Source: Pseudolachnospira sp964507035
GTDB taxonomy: Bacteria; Bacillota; Clostridia; Lachnospirales; Lachnospiraceae
Reading direction: 5' to 3'
Assembly: GCA_964507035.1 (NCBI GenBank)
Contig: CAZDOQ010000015.1
Location: 1 to 25,977, forward strand
DNA: 25,977 nucleotides
Below, in pieces: positions 1-6,899 of this stretch (position 1 is its first letter; each line of letters opens with the position of its first letter). The position numbers were made by a program, and so were the translations under genes. Below the pieces are notes generated by a model. That model had not been told where the DNA came from and searched no databases. It saw nothing but the letters and a program-made list of their open reading frames with translations.

Positions 1-394
1 TGTACAGCCCGGCCCGGTTGGCCCCGTACACATCCGTAAACAGCTGGTCCCCCACAAACAAGGTGTTATCCCGGTTGGCGCCCAGCCGCTCCATGGCCTC
101 CTGATACCCCCGGACCGACGGCTTATGGGCGTCACAAATCCAGGCGGAGTCCACTGCCCTGGCAAAGGGCTCCACCCGGGGGGCATGATTATTGGAGAGC
201 AGGCAGGTGCCAAAGCCCAGGGCGTGGATCTTCCGGAACAGGGCCACCGCCTCCGGCGTGGCCGGGGCTCCGTGGGGGACCAAAGTATTGTCAATGTCAA
301 AGAGGATCCCCCGGAACCCCTTCTGCCAAAACCGGGCATAGTCGATCTCATAGGCAGAATTCTGCTCTTCCCTGGGATAGAACCGCCCCAGCAT
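1..394 (-). CDS. yqeG: YqeG-family HAD phosphatase, 3' end cut by window edge
   Basis: Translation of the minus strand from the ATG at 394 gives 131 codons that run off the left edge. HAD motif I is DIDNT (residues 33-37, nucleophile and acid Asp), motif II is the Ser of SNN (67-69), the conserved Lys is K91 in DAHKP, and motif IV is GDQLFTD (115-121). This order and the short cap-less spacing fit the YqeG / HAD-IIIA group, typically about 170 residues, so roughly the last quarter is missing. The physiological substrate of YqeG is not settled. Its start codon shares one base with the nrdR stop (TGATG), so it is probably translated by coupling from the nrdR message. Confidence 0.9.
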   Translation of the reverse strand, partial: MLGRFYPREEQNSAYEIDYARFWQKGFRGILFDIDNTLVPHGAPATPEAVALFRKIHALGFGTCLLSNNHAPRVEPFARAVDSAWICDAHKPSVRGYQEAMERLGANRDNTLFVGDQLFTDVYGANRAGLY

Positions 395-846
395 CAGTTC
401 TTCCTCTTGGCCACTTTTTCAATTTCCCGCAGAAAAGTGTCCACGTCCTTAAATTCTTTGTAGACAGAGGCAAAGCGCACGTAGGCCACATCGTCCAGCT
501 TCCGGAGATGCTCCATGACCAGCTCGCCGATGGCGCTGCTGGCGATTTCCTTCTCCTCCCGTCCCATGATCTCGTTCTCAATCTCATCAATCATCTGATT
601 GATATCCGTCACCGGGATCGGGCGCTTGTGGCAGGAACGCATGATCCCCTCCTCCAGCTTGGATCTGTCATAGGGTTCCCGGCGGTCGCCCTTTTTCACC
701 ACCATCAAAGGGATGGTCTCCACCTTCTCATAGGTGGTAAAGCGCTTGCCGCACGCTTCACACTGGCGGCGGCGGCGAATGGAATTTTCCGCAGGACGGG
801 AGTCAATGACCTTTGTCTCTTCCGCATTGCAAAACGGGCACTTCAT
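394..846 (-). CDS. nrdR: Transcriptional repressor NrdR
   Basis: This 150-residue protein has the full-length NrdR architecture. An N-terminal zinc ribbon has Cys3, Cys6, Cys29 and Cys32 around an Arg-rich strand. An ATP-cone follows from about residue 46 (VVKKGDRREPYDRSKL) to about 136. NrdR represses ribonucleotide reductase genes when its ATP-cone is loaded with dATP/ATP; that role is family knowledge, and no nrd gene lies in this window. The start is fixed by GAGGAGG just upstream. It has its own promoter (870-898) inside the end of the DUF1294 gene and is followed by yqeG with a one-base overlap. Confidence 0.97.
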   Translation of the reverse strand: MKCPFCNAEETKVIDSRPAENSIRRRRQCEACGKRFTTYEKVETIPLMVVKKGDRREPYDRSKLEEGIMRSCHKRPIPVTDINQMIDEIENEIMGREEKEIASSAIGELVMEHLRKLDDVAYVRFASVYKEFKDVDTFLREIEKVAKRKN

Positions 847-869
847 AGGGGTTTCCTCCTCGTTGTTTT

Positions 870-898
870 ATTATAAGCAGAATTGCCAGATTTTTCAA
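870..898 (-). promoter_or_regulatory. Sigma-A-type promoter for nrdR-yqeG
   Basis: On the minus strand a -35 TTGAAA (893-898) and a -10 TATAAT (870-875) are separated by exactly 17 bases. Transcription would start near 863, giving a very short leader before the nrdR ATG at 846. The -35 overlaps the stop codon of the upstream DUF1294 gene. Confidence 0.65.
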
Positions 899-1185
899 GG
901 AGCCGGAACCGGGAGGCTTCCCCACTCCAGCCAGACCAACAGGGCCGCCTGCAGGAGAAACAAAAGGGGAACGCCCACCTGAAACCTTTTGTGCCGGGTC
1001 TTGTGGTGGAAAACCGCCATCCCCGCCAGGCCGCCCAGACTGCCGCCCAACAGGGCCAGGAGAAACAAGGTCCTCTCCGGGATCCGCCAGCGCTTGCGCC
1101 GGGCCTTCCGCTTATCCAGCCCCATGGCCCCAAAGGTCAAAAGATTCAGGACCAAAAGCCAAAAGGCCAGCGCCGTCTTCAGCAT
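895..1185 (-). CDS. DUF1294 family small membrane protein
   Basis: This 96-residue protein has a hydrophobic N-terminal helix (about residues 4-22), a basic loop containing the DKRKARR motif, a Gly-rich helix (GGSLGGLAGM) followed by FHHKTRHKRF, and a final hydrophobic helix. The D-K-x-x-A and HKT-(R/K) motifs are the signature of DUF1294 proteins, which have no established function. AGGAGGAG lies just upstream of the ATG, inside the end of thiN. The gene overlaps thiN by 7 bases (1179-1185), so the two are probably co-transcribed and coupled. Confidence 0.85.
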   Translation of the reverse strand: MLKTALAFWLLVLNLLTFGAMGLDKRKARRKRWRIPERTLFLLALLGGSLGGLAGMAVFHHKTRHKRFQVGVPLLFLLQAALLVWLEWGSLPVPAP

Positions 1186-1799
1186 GTCTTCTCCTCCTGA
1201 ATCAGCAGCAGGGTGCCTTGTTCCACCGCCACCCGGCTGGGCACGCCGGTGAACTCATTGCTGACACCCAGAGGATTCCCCTGGACCAACCGGTAGCCGG
1301 ACAGAGAGTATTTGAGACCTTCCTCCGTGACCCCTTCCGCCGCATCTCCCAGGCAGAAAACGGAAAGATAGCCCCGGGACTCCGCCGGGAACCGGATTTC
1401 GCCGTTTCGGATCACCCACATCCGGGCGCCGCAACCCACCAGTTCCGCCTGTAGCCCGCGGCCCGCCATCTCCGCCATCATCTGCAAATTGGCGATGGTG
1501 TGGGACAGCCGGCCCCCGGTCCCGCCGTAAATGCAAAAGCGCCGGTAGCCCCGCCGGATCCCCTCCTCCACCGCGGCCATCATGTCTGTATTGTCTTTTT
1601 CCGGCGCCAGATCCACTACCTCCGGGGCTTCTGGCCGGTAGCCCAGGGAGTCAAAGTCTCCCACAGCCAAATCCACCGGAATGCCTCTCTCCCGGCAGTG
1701 CCGGAAACCGCCGTCCCCGGCAATCACCAGGTCCTCTGGCTCCGGCCTAATGGTGCCGTCCCCAAAGTCCCCGGCTCCCACAATATAGCAAATTCCCAT
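1179..1799 (-). CDS. thiN: Thiamine pyrophosphokinase
   Basis: The product transfers pyrophosphate from ATP to thiamine to make thiamine diphosphate. From the ATG at 1799 it is 206 residues, the usual family length. Conserved motifs are GDFDS (residues 47-51), EKDNTD (67-72) and GGTGGRLSHTIAN (92-104), which form the ATP/Mg and thiamine sites. An in-frame ATG at 1907 would add 36 Arg-rich residues. I prefer 1799 because GGAG sits 7 bases upstream, and because the likely transcription start (near 1914) falls at the binding site that the 1907 start would need. It overlaps the DUF1294 gene by 7 bases. No TPP riboswitch motif is visible in the leader. Confidence 0.92.
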   Translation of the reverse strand: MGICYIVGAGDFGDGTIRPEPEDLVIAGDGGFRHCRERGIPVDLAVGDFDSLGYRPEAPEVVDLAPEKDNTDMMAAVEEGIRRGYRRFCIYGGTGGRLSHTIANLQMMAEMAGRGLQAELVGCGARMWVIRNGEIRFPAESRGYLSVFCLGDAAEGVTEEGLKYSLSGYRLVQGNPLGVSNEFTGVPSRVAVEQGTLLLIQEEKTC

Positions 1800-1920
1800 C
1801 TGTACGCTCCCATATATTCCGCGATCTTCTGCGCAGGTCCTTTTGTTGCGCCGCCTGCTGCCTCGCCCGTAGAATGCCCGTAGACTTTGCTCCAGTCGCC
1901 GGTCCATGGATGTTATCTCC

Positions 1921-1950
1921 AGTATACATCAAAGGCTCTCCCATATGCAA
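1921..1950 (-). promoter_or_regulatory. Candidate promoter for thiN-DUF1294
   Basis: The minus strand has -35 TTGCAT (1945-1950), an 18-base spacer and -10 TATACT (1921-1926). Transcription would start near 1914 and leave a leader of about 115 bases before the preferred thiN start. Confidence 0.45.
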
Positions 1951-1974
1951 CCTTTGTCTGCAATTCCCACATAG

Positions 1975-2004
1975 AAAAAAGAGGAGGCCAGCCGGTCCGC
2001 TCTT
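1975..2004 (-). terminator. Rho-independent terminator of the glycosyltransferase gene
   Basis: Just after the glycosyltransferase stop, the minus strand forms an imperfect stem (AAGAG pairs with CTCTT, then GG/CC with bulges) followed directly by a run of T residues (A run at 1975-1980 on the plus strand). The stem is bulged, so strength is uncertain. Confidence 0.5.
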
Positions 2005-2010
2005 ACGCGG

Positions 2011-3276
2011 TTAGTTGGGCATCCGGATATCCCGCACATCCCGAACTACATTGTGGCGGATGGGCTTCCATTCAATCTTGCGCACCAGAGCCACCACGGA
2101 AATGGGCAGATAGGTGTATATGAAGACGGGGAAGGTGAACAGGTATAGGATCTTCTTATAATTCTTACAATGGATGTGCTTCCACTCGGTGGCCACCGCC
2201 AAAGCGCCCATGGCCAGCAGCATGCCGTAGGATTGGATCACATACATCCGCACCTGGCTGATCAGCGGCTGCATCTCCCGGACCGTGTACACGTCCCCGG
2301 TGAGCCCCACCAGGACCATCAGCAGACCCAGAGGCAGCAGCACGGCGCTGGCCAACATACCCGGGGCCAGGGTCATGAGCATGTCGTAGGCAGAGAAACA
2401 TCCTCTTCCCACCTTTTTCACCAGACGGCCGCCGTAACGGAAAAATACCTGATAGAAGCCCTTGGACCAGCGGAGCCGCTGGTTCCAGGAATCCCGGAAG
2501 GTGGTGGGCTGCTCGTCATAGAGCACCGCGTCCTTGTTGTAGCCAATAACCCCGCCGCTTAAGATGGTATCCGTGGAGAACTCAATGTCCTCCGTCAGCA
2601 GGTGATGTTTCCAGCCGCCGTTCTTCCGGAAAATGTCCGTGTGGACCAAAAAGCCGGTGCCGGAGACAAAGCAGCTGGCGCCCAGGGTCATCCGGGCCTG
2701 ATTCAGATACCTGGCCTCCCGCAAAAACCACAGGGCATAACCGGCGGAAATCCAATTGGAGTCATAGTTTTTGGAATTCCGGTAGCTGGTAATGGCCCGG
2801 TACCCCTCGTCAAAGGTGTCGTTCATGTGGGCCACATAGTTCTCGTCCAGCACGTTGTCCGCGTCGAACACAAAATATCCCTCGCAGTGCTCCAGGGTAT
2901 AATCCTGGTCAATGTGATGCAGCAGTTCATTGAGGGCGTAGCCCTTTCCCACTTGCTGGGTATTAAACCGCTCATACACCACAGCCCCGGCCTCCCGGGC
3001 CACTTGGGCGGTGCGGTCCGTACAGTTGTCCGCCACCACATAGATGTCAATGAGCTCCTGCGGATAATTTTGCTGCCGGATGCTCCGGATCAGCTGGCCG
3101 ATGACCAATTCCTCATTTCTGGCTGAGATCAGCACCCCGAAATGGTGCTGCAGCTTGGCCTTATGTACCCGGGGCTTCCACAACAGCGAAACCGCAATGT
3201 AAGCCATTTGGTAAAAGTAAAACGCAAAAAAAGCCCAACCCAGCAGTTCAATTGCTCTCTCCAAAAAACCAATCAT
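2011..3276 (-). CDS. Membrane-bound family 2 glycosyltransferase
   Basis: This 421-residue protein has an N-terminal membrane helix (about 10-32), a cytosolic GT-A domain and three C-terminal membrane segments (about 300-325, 345-365 and 378-400). Catalytic landmarks are DAD at 138-140 (UDP-sugar/metal binding), TED at 228-230 (catalytic base) and QRLRW at 266-270, the QxxRW motif of processive enzymes such as cellulose or hyaluronan synthases. It therefore probably builds or transfers a polysaccharide at the membrane; the sugar cannot be read from sequence. There is no PilZ domain. GGGAGG lies just upstream of the ATG. The gene stands alone between a promoter at about 3305 and a terminator at 1975-2004. 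Confidence 0.88.
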   Translation of the reverse strand: MIGFLERAIELLGWAFFAFYFYQMAYIAVSLLWKPRVHKAKLQHHFGVLISARNEELVIGQLIRSIRQQNYPQELIDIYVVADNCTDRTAQVAREAGAVVYERFNTQQVGKGYALNELLHHIDQDYTLEHCEGYFVFDADNVLDENYVAHMNDTFDEGYRAITSYRNSKNYDSNWISAGYALWFLREARYLNQARMTLGASCFVSGTGFLVHTDIFRKNGGWKHHLLTEDIEFSTDTILSGGVIGYNKDAVLYDEQPTTFRDSWNQRLRWSKGFYQVFFRYGGRLVKKVGRGCFSAYDMLMTLAPGMLASAVLLPLGLLMVLVGLTGDVYTVREMQPLISQVRMYVIQSYGMLLAMGALAVATEWKHIHCKNYKKILYLFTFPVFIYTYLPISVVALVRKIEWKPIRHNVVRDVRDIRMPN

Positions 3277-3304
3277 AACATATCCTCCCTCGTATTACAC
3301 CTAC

Positions 3305-3313
3305 ATCATACCA
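3305..3313 (-). promoter_or_regulatory. Possible extended -10 for the glycosyltransferase gene
   Basis: The minus strand has TGGTATGAT (extended -10 form) placed so that transcription would start near 3298, with the ribosome binding site following. No good -35 is seen 17 bases upstream, so this is tentative. Confidence 0.35.
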
Positions 3314-3443
3314 ATGGGAAATTAAGATTCGCGCCCGGATTTCCTTAAGAGTTTATGAAGCAAATATTACAGTTGTTTTTCCCTCTATTAACAAAAATGA
3401 AGTGGCTGTAGAATCCCTGCGGCCTATAAACTGACTCTAAACT

Positions 3444-3475
3444 TTATATAATTTGCATTAAATATTATATAATGC
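3444..3475 (+). promoter_or_regulatory. Palindromic operator candidate upstream of RHH-clpB
   Basis: Positions 3455-3475 are a 21-bp near-perfect palindrome: the arms GCATTA and TAATGC are exact and the inner bases break symmetry at one pair only, plus the centre. The right half (TTATATAATGC, 3465-3475) repeats TTATATAATTTGC at 3444-3456 with an offset of exactly 21 bp, two helical turns. The site ends two bases before the -35 hexamer. Such symmetry suits a dimeric or tandem-binding regulator; the adjacent ribbon-helix-helix protein is the obvious candidate (inference). Confidence 0.5.
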
Positions 3476-3477
3476 TA

Positions 3478-3505
3478 TTGACAATTTTTGTTGCCGTGCT
3501 ATAAT
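3478..3505 (+). promoter_or_regulatory. Consensus sigma-A promoter for RHH-clpB
   Basis: Perfect TTGACA (3478-3483) and perfect TATAAT (3500-3505) are separated by 16 bases, and the -10 is preceded by TGC (extended form). Transcription would start near 3512. No CIRCE element (TTAGCACTC inverted repeat) and no CtsR-type GGTCAAA direct repeat is present. Confidence 0.8.
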
Positions 3506-3531
3506 GAGACACAGATAGGAGGAAAGATACC

Positions 3532-4191
3532 ATGAAGAAAAGCGTATACAGTCTGGTCTTGATGGACGATGTGGTTCGGGCGGTAGACGATCTGGCCTGC
3601 CGGATGGGCACCAGCCGTTCCAACCTGATCAATCAGATCCTGGCGGAACACGTGTCTCTGTCTACCCCGGAAAAACGGATGAAGAACATCTTTTCCTCCC
3701 TGGAGGAACTGATGGACGAGACGTTCCAGATCCAAAACCAGCCGGCCTCCAGCATGCTTTCCATCCGCAGTCCCCTGCGGTACAAATATAAACCGACCAT
3801 CCGCTACAGCCTGGAGCTCTACGCGGCGCCCCAGGATGCGGTGGGGAAGCTGAGGGTTTCCCTCCGGACCCAAAACGCCCAGCTGATGCAGTCTCTCACA
3901 GAATTCTTCCAGATCTGGGCCACCTTGGAAAACCATTACCTGCACCGGTACTATCCCCAGGGAATTCCCTGGGAGACTGCGGACGGCAAATTTTCCCGGG
4001 AGTTGATGTTCCCGCCGGGAAAAGATGAGGTGACCAGTGAGGAACTGGGAAATACCATTGCTTCCTATATACAAATGTTGGACGCAATGATCAAAACTTA
4101 TTTTGCGGCGTTGGATGGTCCCGCTACTGCCGCCATCCAGGTGGAAGATGCCTACCGACAGTATTTACAGAATAAATTAATTCTCATATAG
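3532..4191 (+). CDS. Ribbon-helix-helix protein encoded upstream of clpB
   Basis: This 219-residue protein starts at an ATG with AGGAGG 9 bases upstream. Residues 1-50 look like a ribbon-helix-helix DNA-binding fold: a short beta strand (KKSVYSLVL), a first helix (DDVVRAVDDLACRMG), then TSRSNLINQILAEHV as the second helix. The remaining 165 or so residues have no domain I recognise; they mix predicted strands (YKYKPTIRYSLELY, GKLRVSLR) with helices and could be a sensor or oligomerisation domain. It ends 11 bases before clpB and shares its promoter, which suggests an autoregulator of the clpB operon. That role is inference; the fold call is by pattern only. Confidence 0.75.
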   Translation: MKKSVYSLVLMDDVVRAVDDLACRMGTSRSNLINQILAEHVSLSTPEKRMKNIFSSLEELMDETFQIQNQPASSMLSIRSPLRYKYKPTIRYSLELYAAPQDAVGKLRVSLRTQNAQLMQSLTEFFQIWATLENHYLHRYYPQGIPWETADGKFSRELMFPPGKDEVTSEELGNTIASYIQMLDAMIKTYFAALDGPATAAIQVEDAYRQYLQNKLILI

Positions 4192-4202
4192 GAGGTGCGG
4201 AT

Positions 4203-6830
4203 ATGAATCCCGAAAAATTCACGCAAAAATCATTGGAAGCGTTGCAGGAGGCCCAGAGCATTGCCATCCGCAACCAGAATTCAGCCATTGAGCAGGCACA
4301 CTTACTATCCGCCCTGTTGACCCAGGAAAGCGGGCTGATTCCACAGATCTTCACCAAGATGACCATTGATCCCCGGGAGCTTTTGGCCCGGACGGATCAG
4401 GTGATTGCCGGATATCCCAAGGTGTCCGGAGATGTGCAGCAATATCTCTCCCAGCCCTTTAACCGGGCGCTGGTGGAGGCGGAAAGTCAGGCCAAAAAGA
4501 TGCAGGACGAGTACGTGTCCGTGGAGCATCTGGTCATGGCCCTGCTGGAGATGCCGGATAAAGATATGAAGGAGGTCTTCCGTGCCTTCAGCATCAGCAA
4601 AAAGGAATATATGAACGCGGTTCAGTCCATCCGGGGCAGCGCCCGGGTGACCAACCAGAATCCGGAGGAGACCTACGACGTGCTGGATAAATACGGCAAG
4701 GATCTGACCGAGATGGCCAGAAACAGCAAGCTGGACCCGGTGATCGGACGGGATAATGAGATCCGGAACGTGATCCGGATTCTGTCCCGGAAAACCAAAA
4801 ACAACCCGGTGCTCATCGGCGAGCCCGGCGTGGGCAAGACTGCCATTGCCGAAGGGCTGGCCCTGCGGATTGTGGCCGGGGATGTGCCGGATAACCTGAA
4901 AGACCGGAAGCTTTTCTCCCTGGACATGGGCTCCCTGGTGGCTGGCGCCAAGTACCGGGGCGAGTTTGAGGAGCGGCTGAAAGCCGTGCTGGAGGAGATC
5001 AAAAAGAGCGAGGGACAGATTATTCTGTTCATTGATGAACTTCACACCATTGTGGGCGCTGGCAAGTCGGAAGGCGCCATGGATGCCGGAAACCTGCTAA
5101 AGCCCATGTTGGCCCGGGGCGAACTCCACTGCATTGGCGCCACCACCCTCAACGAGTACCGGCAGTATATTGAAAAGGACGCGGCTCTGGAGCGGCGGTT
5201 CCAGCCGGTGATGGTGGAGGAACCCACGGTGGAGGACACCATCTCCATCCTCCGGGGACTGAAGGAGCGGTACGAGGTGTTCCACGGCGTCAAGATCACG
5301 GATCAGGCCCTGATTGCCGCCGCCACCCTCTCCAACCGTTATATCTCCGACCGGTTTCTGCCGGATAAGGCCATTGACCTGGTGGATGAGGCCTGCGCCA
5401 TGATTCGCACGGAGATGGATTCCATGCCCACAGAACTGGACGAGATCTCCCGGAAGATCATGCAGCATGAGATTGAGGAAGCGGCTCTGAAGAAAGAGAC
5501 TGACAAGCTGGCCCGGGAGCATCTCCATGAGGTCCAGAAAGAGTTGGCGGAAATGCGGGAGCAGTTCAACCAGATGAAGGCCAAATGGGACAATGAGAAG
5601 GAGGCCATCTCCAAGGTCCAGAAGCTGCGGGAAGAGATTGACGCCACCAACAGCCAGATTGAACAGGCGGAACGGGAGTACGACCTGAACAAGGCTGCCG
5701 AACTGAAATACGGCAAACTGCCCTCTCTCCGCTCCCAGCTGGCTGAGGAGGAGGAAAAGACTGAGAAGAACAAGAGTTCGGAAGACAATCTGCTGCGGGA
5801 TAAGGTGACGGAGGAAGAGATCGCCCGGATTGTGGCCCGGTGGACCGGGATTCCGGTTGCCAAGCTGATGGAGGGCGAGCGGGAGAAGTTGCTGGGGCTG
5901 GAAGACATTCTGCACCAGCGGGTCATCGGCCAGGACGAGACTGTGACCAAGGTCACCGAGGCCATTCACCGGTCCCGGGCAGGGATTCAGGACCCCAACC
6001 GGCCCATTGGCTCCTTCCTGTTCTTGGGACCCACCGGCGTGGGCAAGACGGAACTGGCAAAGGCTTTGGCCCAGGCCCTGTTTGACGATGAGAAGAACAT
6101 GATCCGGATCGACATGAGCGAGTATATGGAGAAGTTCAGCGTCAGCCGTCTGATCGGAGCGCCGCCCGGGTACGTGGGATACGAGGAGGGCGGCCAGCTC
6201 ACCGAGGCAGTCCGGAGAAAACCCTACGCCGTAATCCTGCTGGACGAGGTGGAGAAGGCCCATCCGGATGTGTTCAACATTCTGCTGCAGGTGCTGGACG
6301 ACGGACGGATCACCGACTCCCAGGGGCGGACAGTGGACTTTAAGAACAGCATCATCATCCTCACATCCAACCTGGGCTCCAACTATTTGCTGGAAGGCAT
6401 TCAGCCCGACGGCACCATCCGGCAGGAGTCTCTGGACGCGGTGAACGCCCTGTTGAAGCAGAGTTTCCGTCCGGAGTTCTTAAACCGGCTGGATGAGATT
6501 GTGTACTACAAGCCGCTGCAGAGGAACGAGATCCACCAGATTGTGGACCTGATGCTAAAGAACCTGCAGGAACGGCTGAAAGGCCCGGAACTGAGCGTTT
6601 CCGTCACCGATGCGGCCAAGAATTACATCATCGACCAGAGTTACGATCCGGCCTACGGCGCCCGTCCGCTGAAGCGGTTTATCCAGCGGAAGGTGGAGAC
6701 TCTGGTGGCCAAACAGATTATTGCCGGGGACGTGGAACCTGGCCAGACCCTGAACGTGGACTGCGTGGACGGAGATCTGAAGATCACCAACACGGTGCAG
6801 AAGGCGTCCGCAATGGCAAAGCCTTCATAG
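4203..6830 (+). CDS. clpB: ATP-dependent disaggregase ClpB (Hsp100)
   Basis: This 875-residue protein is of normal ClpB length. Order: Clp N-domain (about 1-145), NBD1 with Walker A GEPGVGKT (206-213) and Walker B ILFIDE (274-279), a long charged coiled-coil middle domain (about 405-525), NBD2 with Walker A GPTGVGKT (609-616), the pore loop around GAPPGYVGYEEGG (652-664), and the D2 small domain. The middle domain separates ClpB from ClpA and ClpX and allows work with DnaK to dissolve aggregates. AGGAGG precedes the ATG. It is second in an operon behind the ribbon-helix-helix gene and is followed by a strong hairpin shared with convergent leuS. Confidence 0.97.
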   Translation: MNPEKFTQKSLEALQEAQSIAIRNQNSAIEQAHLLSALLTQESGLIPQIFTKMTIDPRELLARTDQVIAGYPKVSGDVQQYLSQPFNRALVEAESQAKKMQDEYVSVEHLVMALLEMPDKDMKEVFRAFSISKKEYMNAVQSIRGSARVTNQNPEETYDVLDKYGKDLTEMARNSKLDPVIGRDNEIRNVIRILSRKTKNNPVLIGEPGVGKTAIAEGLALRIVAGDVPDNLKDRKLFSLDMGSLVAGAKYRGEFEERLKAVLEEIKKSEGQIILFIDELHTIVGAGKSEGAMDAGNLLKPMLARGELHCIGATTLNEYRQYIEKDAALERRFQPVMVEEPTVEDTISILRGLKERYEVFHGVKITDQALIAAATLSNRYISDRFLPDKAIDLVDEACAMIRTEMDSMPTELDEISRKIMQHEIEEAALKKETDKLAREHLHEVQKELAEMREQFNQMKAKWDNEKEAISKVQKLREEIDATNSQIEQAEREYDLNKAAELKYGKLPSLRSQLAEEEEKTEKNKSSEDNLLRDKVTEEEIARIVARWTGIPVAKLMEGEREKLLGLEDILHQRVIGQDETVTKVTEAIHRSRAGIQDPNRPIGSFLFLGPTGVGKTELAKALAQALFDDEKNMIRIDMSEYMEKFSVSRLIGAPPGYVGYEEGGQLTEAVRRKPYAVILLDEVEKAHPDVFNILLQVLDDGRITDSQGRTVDFKNSIIILTSNLGSNYLLEGIQPDGTIRQESLDAVNALLKQSFRPEFLNRLDEIVYYKPLQRNEIHQIVDLMLKNLQERLKGPELSVSVTDAAKNYIIDQSYDPAYGARPLKRFIQRKVETLVAKQIIAGDVEPGQTLNVDCVDGDLKITNTVQKASAMAKPS

Positions 6831-6840
6831 TTGGCGGAAA

Positions 6841-6890
6841 CCGTCTGCTCCCACCGCATCCGGATAGCTGGAGGCGGTGGGAGCAAACGG
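6841..6890. terminator. Long hairpin between convergent clpB and leuS
   Basis: Arms 6841-6857 and 6874-6890 pair over 17 positions with a single mismatch (12 perfect inner pairs TGCTCCCACCGC / GCGGTGGGAGCA, then CCGT/ACGG), around a 16-base loop. It lies between the clpB stop and the leuS stop and could act in both directions. Neither side has a clean T run, so it may stabilise 3' ends rather than act as a classic intrinsic terminator. Confidence 0.6.
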
Positions 6891-6899
6891 CAGCTGCCC

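Noticed and set aside
1800..1914. TPP riboswitch before thiN
   Set aside because: The conserved CTGAGA and the second conserved arm of the THI element are absent.
5097..6263. Minus-strand frame of 388 codons within clpB
   Set aside because: Leu/Gln/His-rich antisense of conserved ClpB NBD regions, with no start signals.
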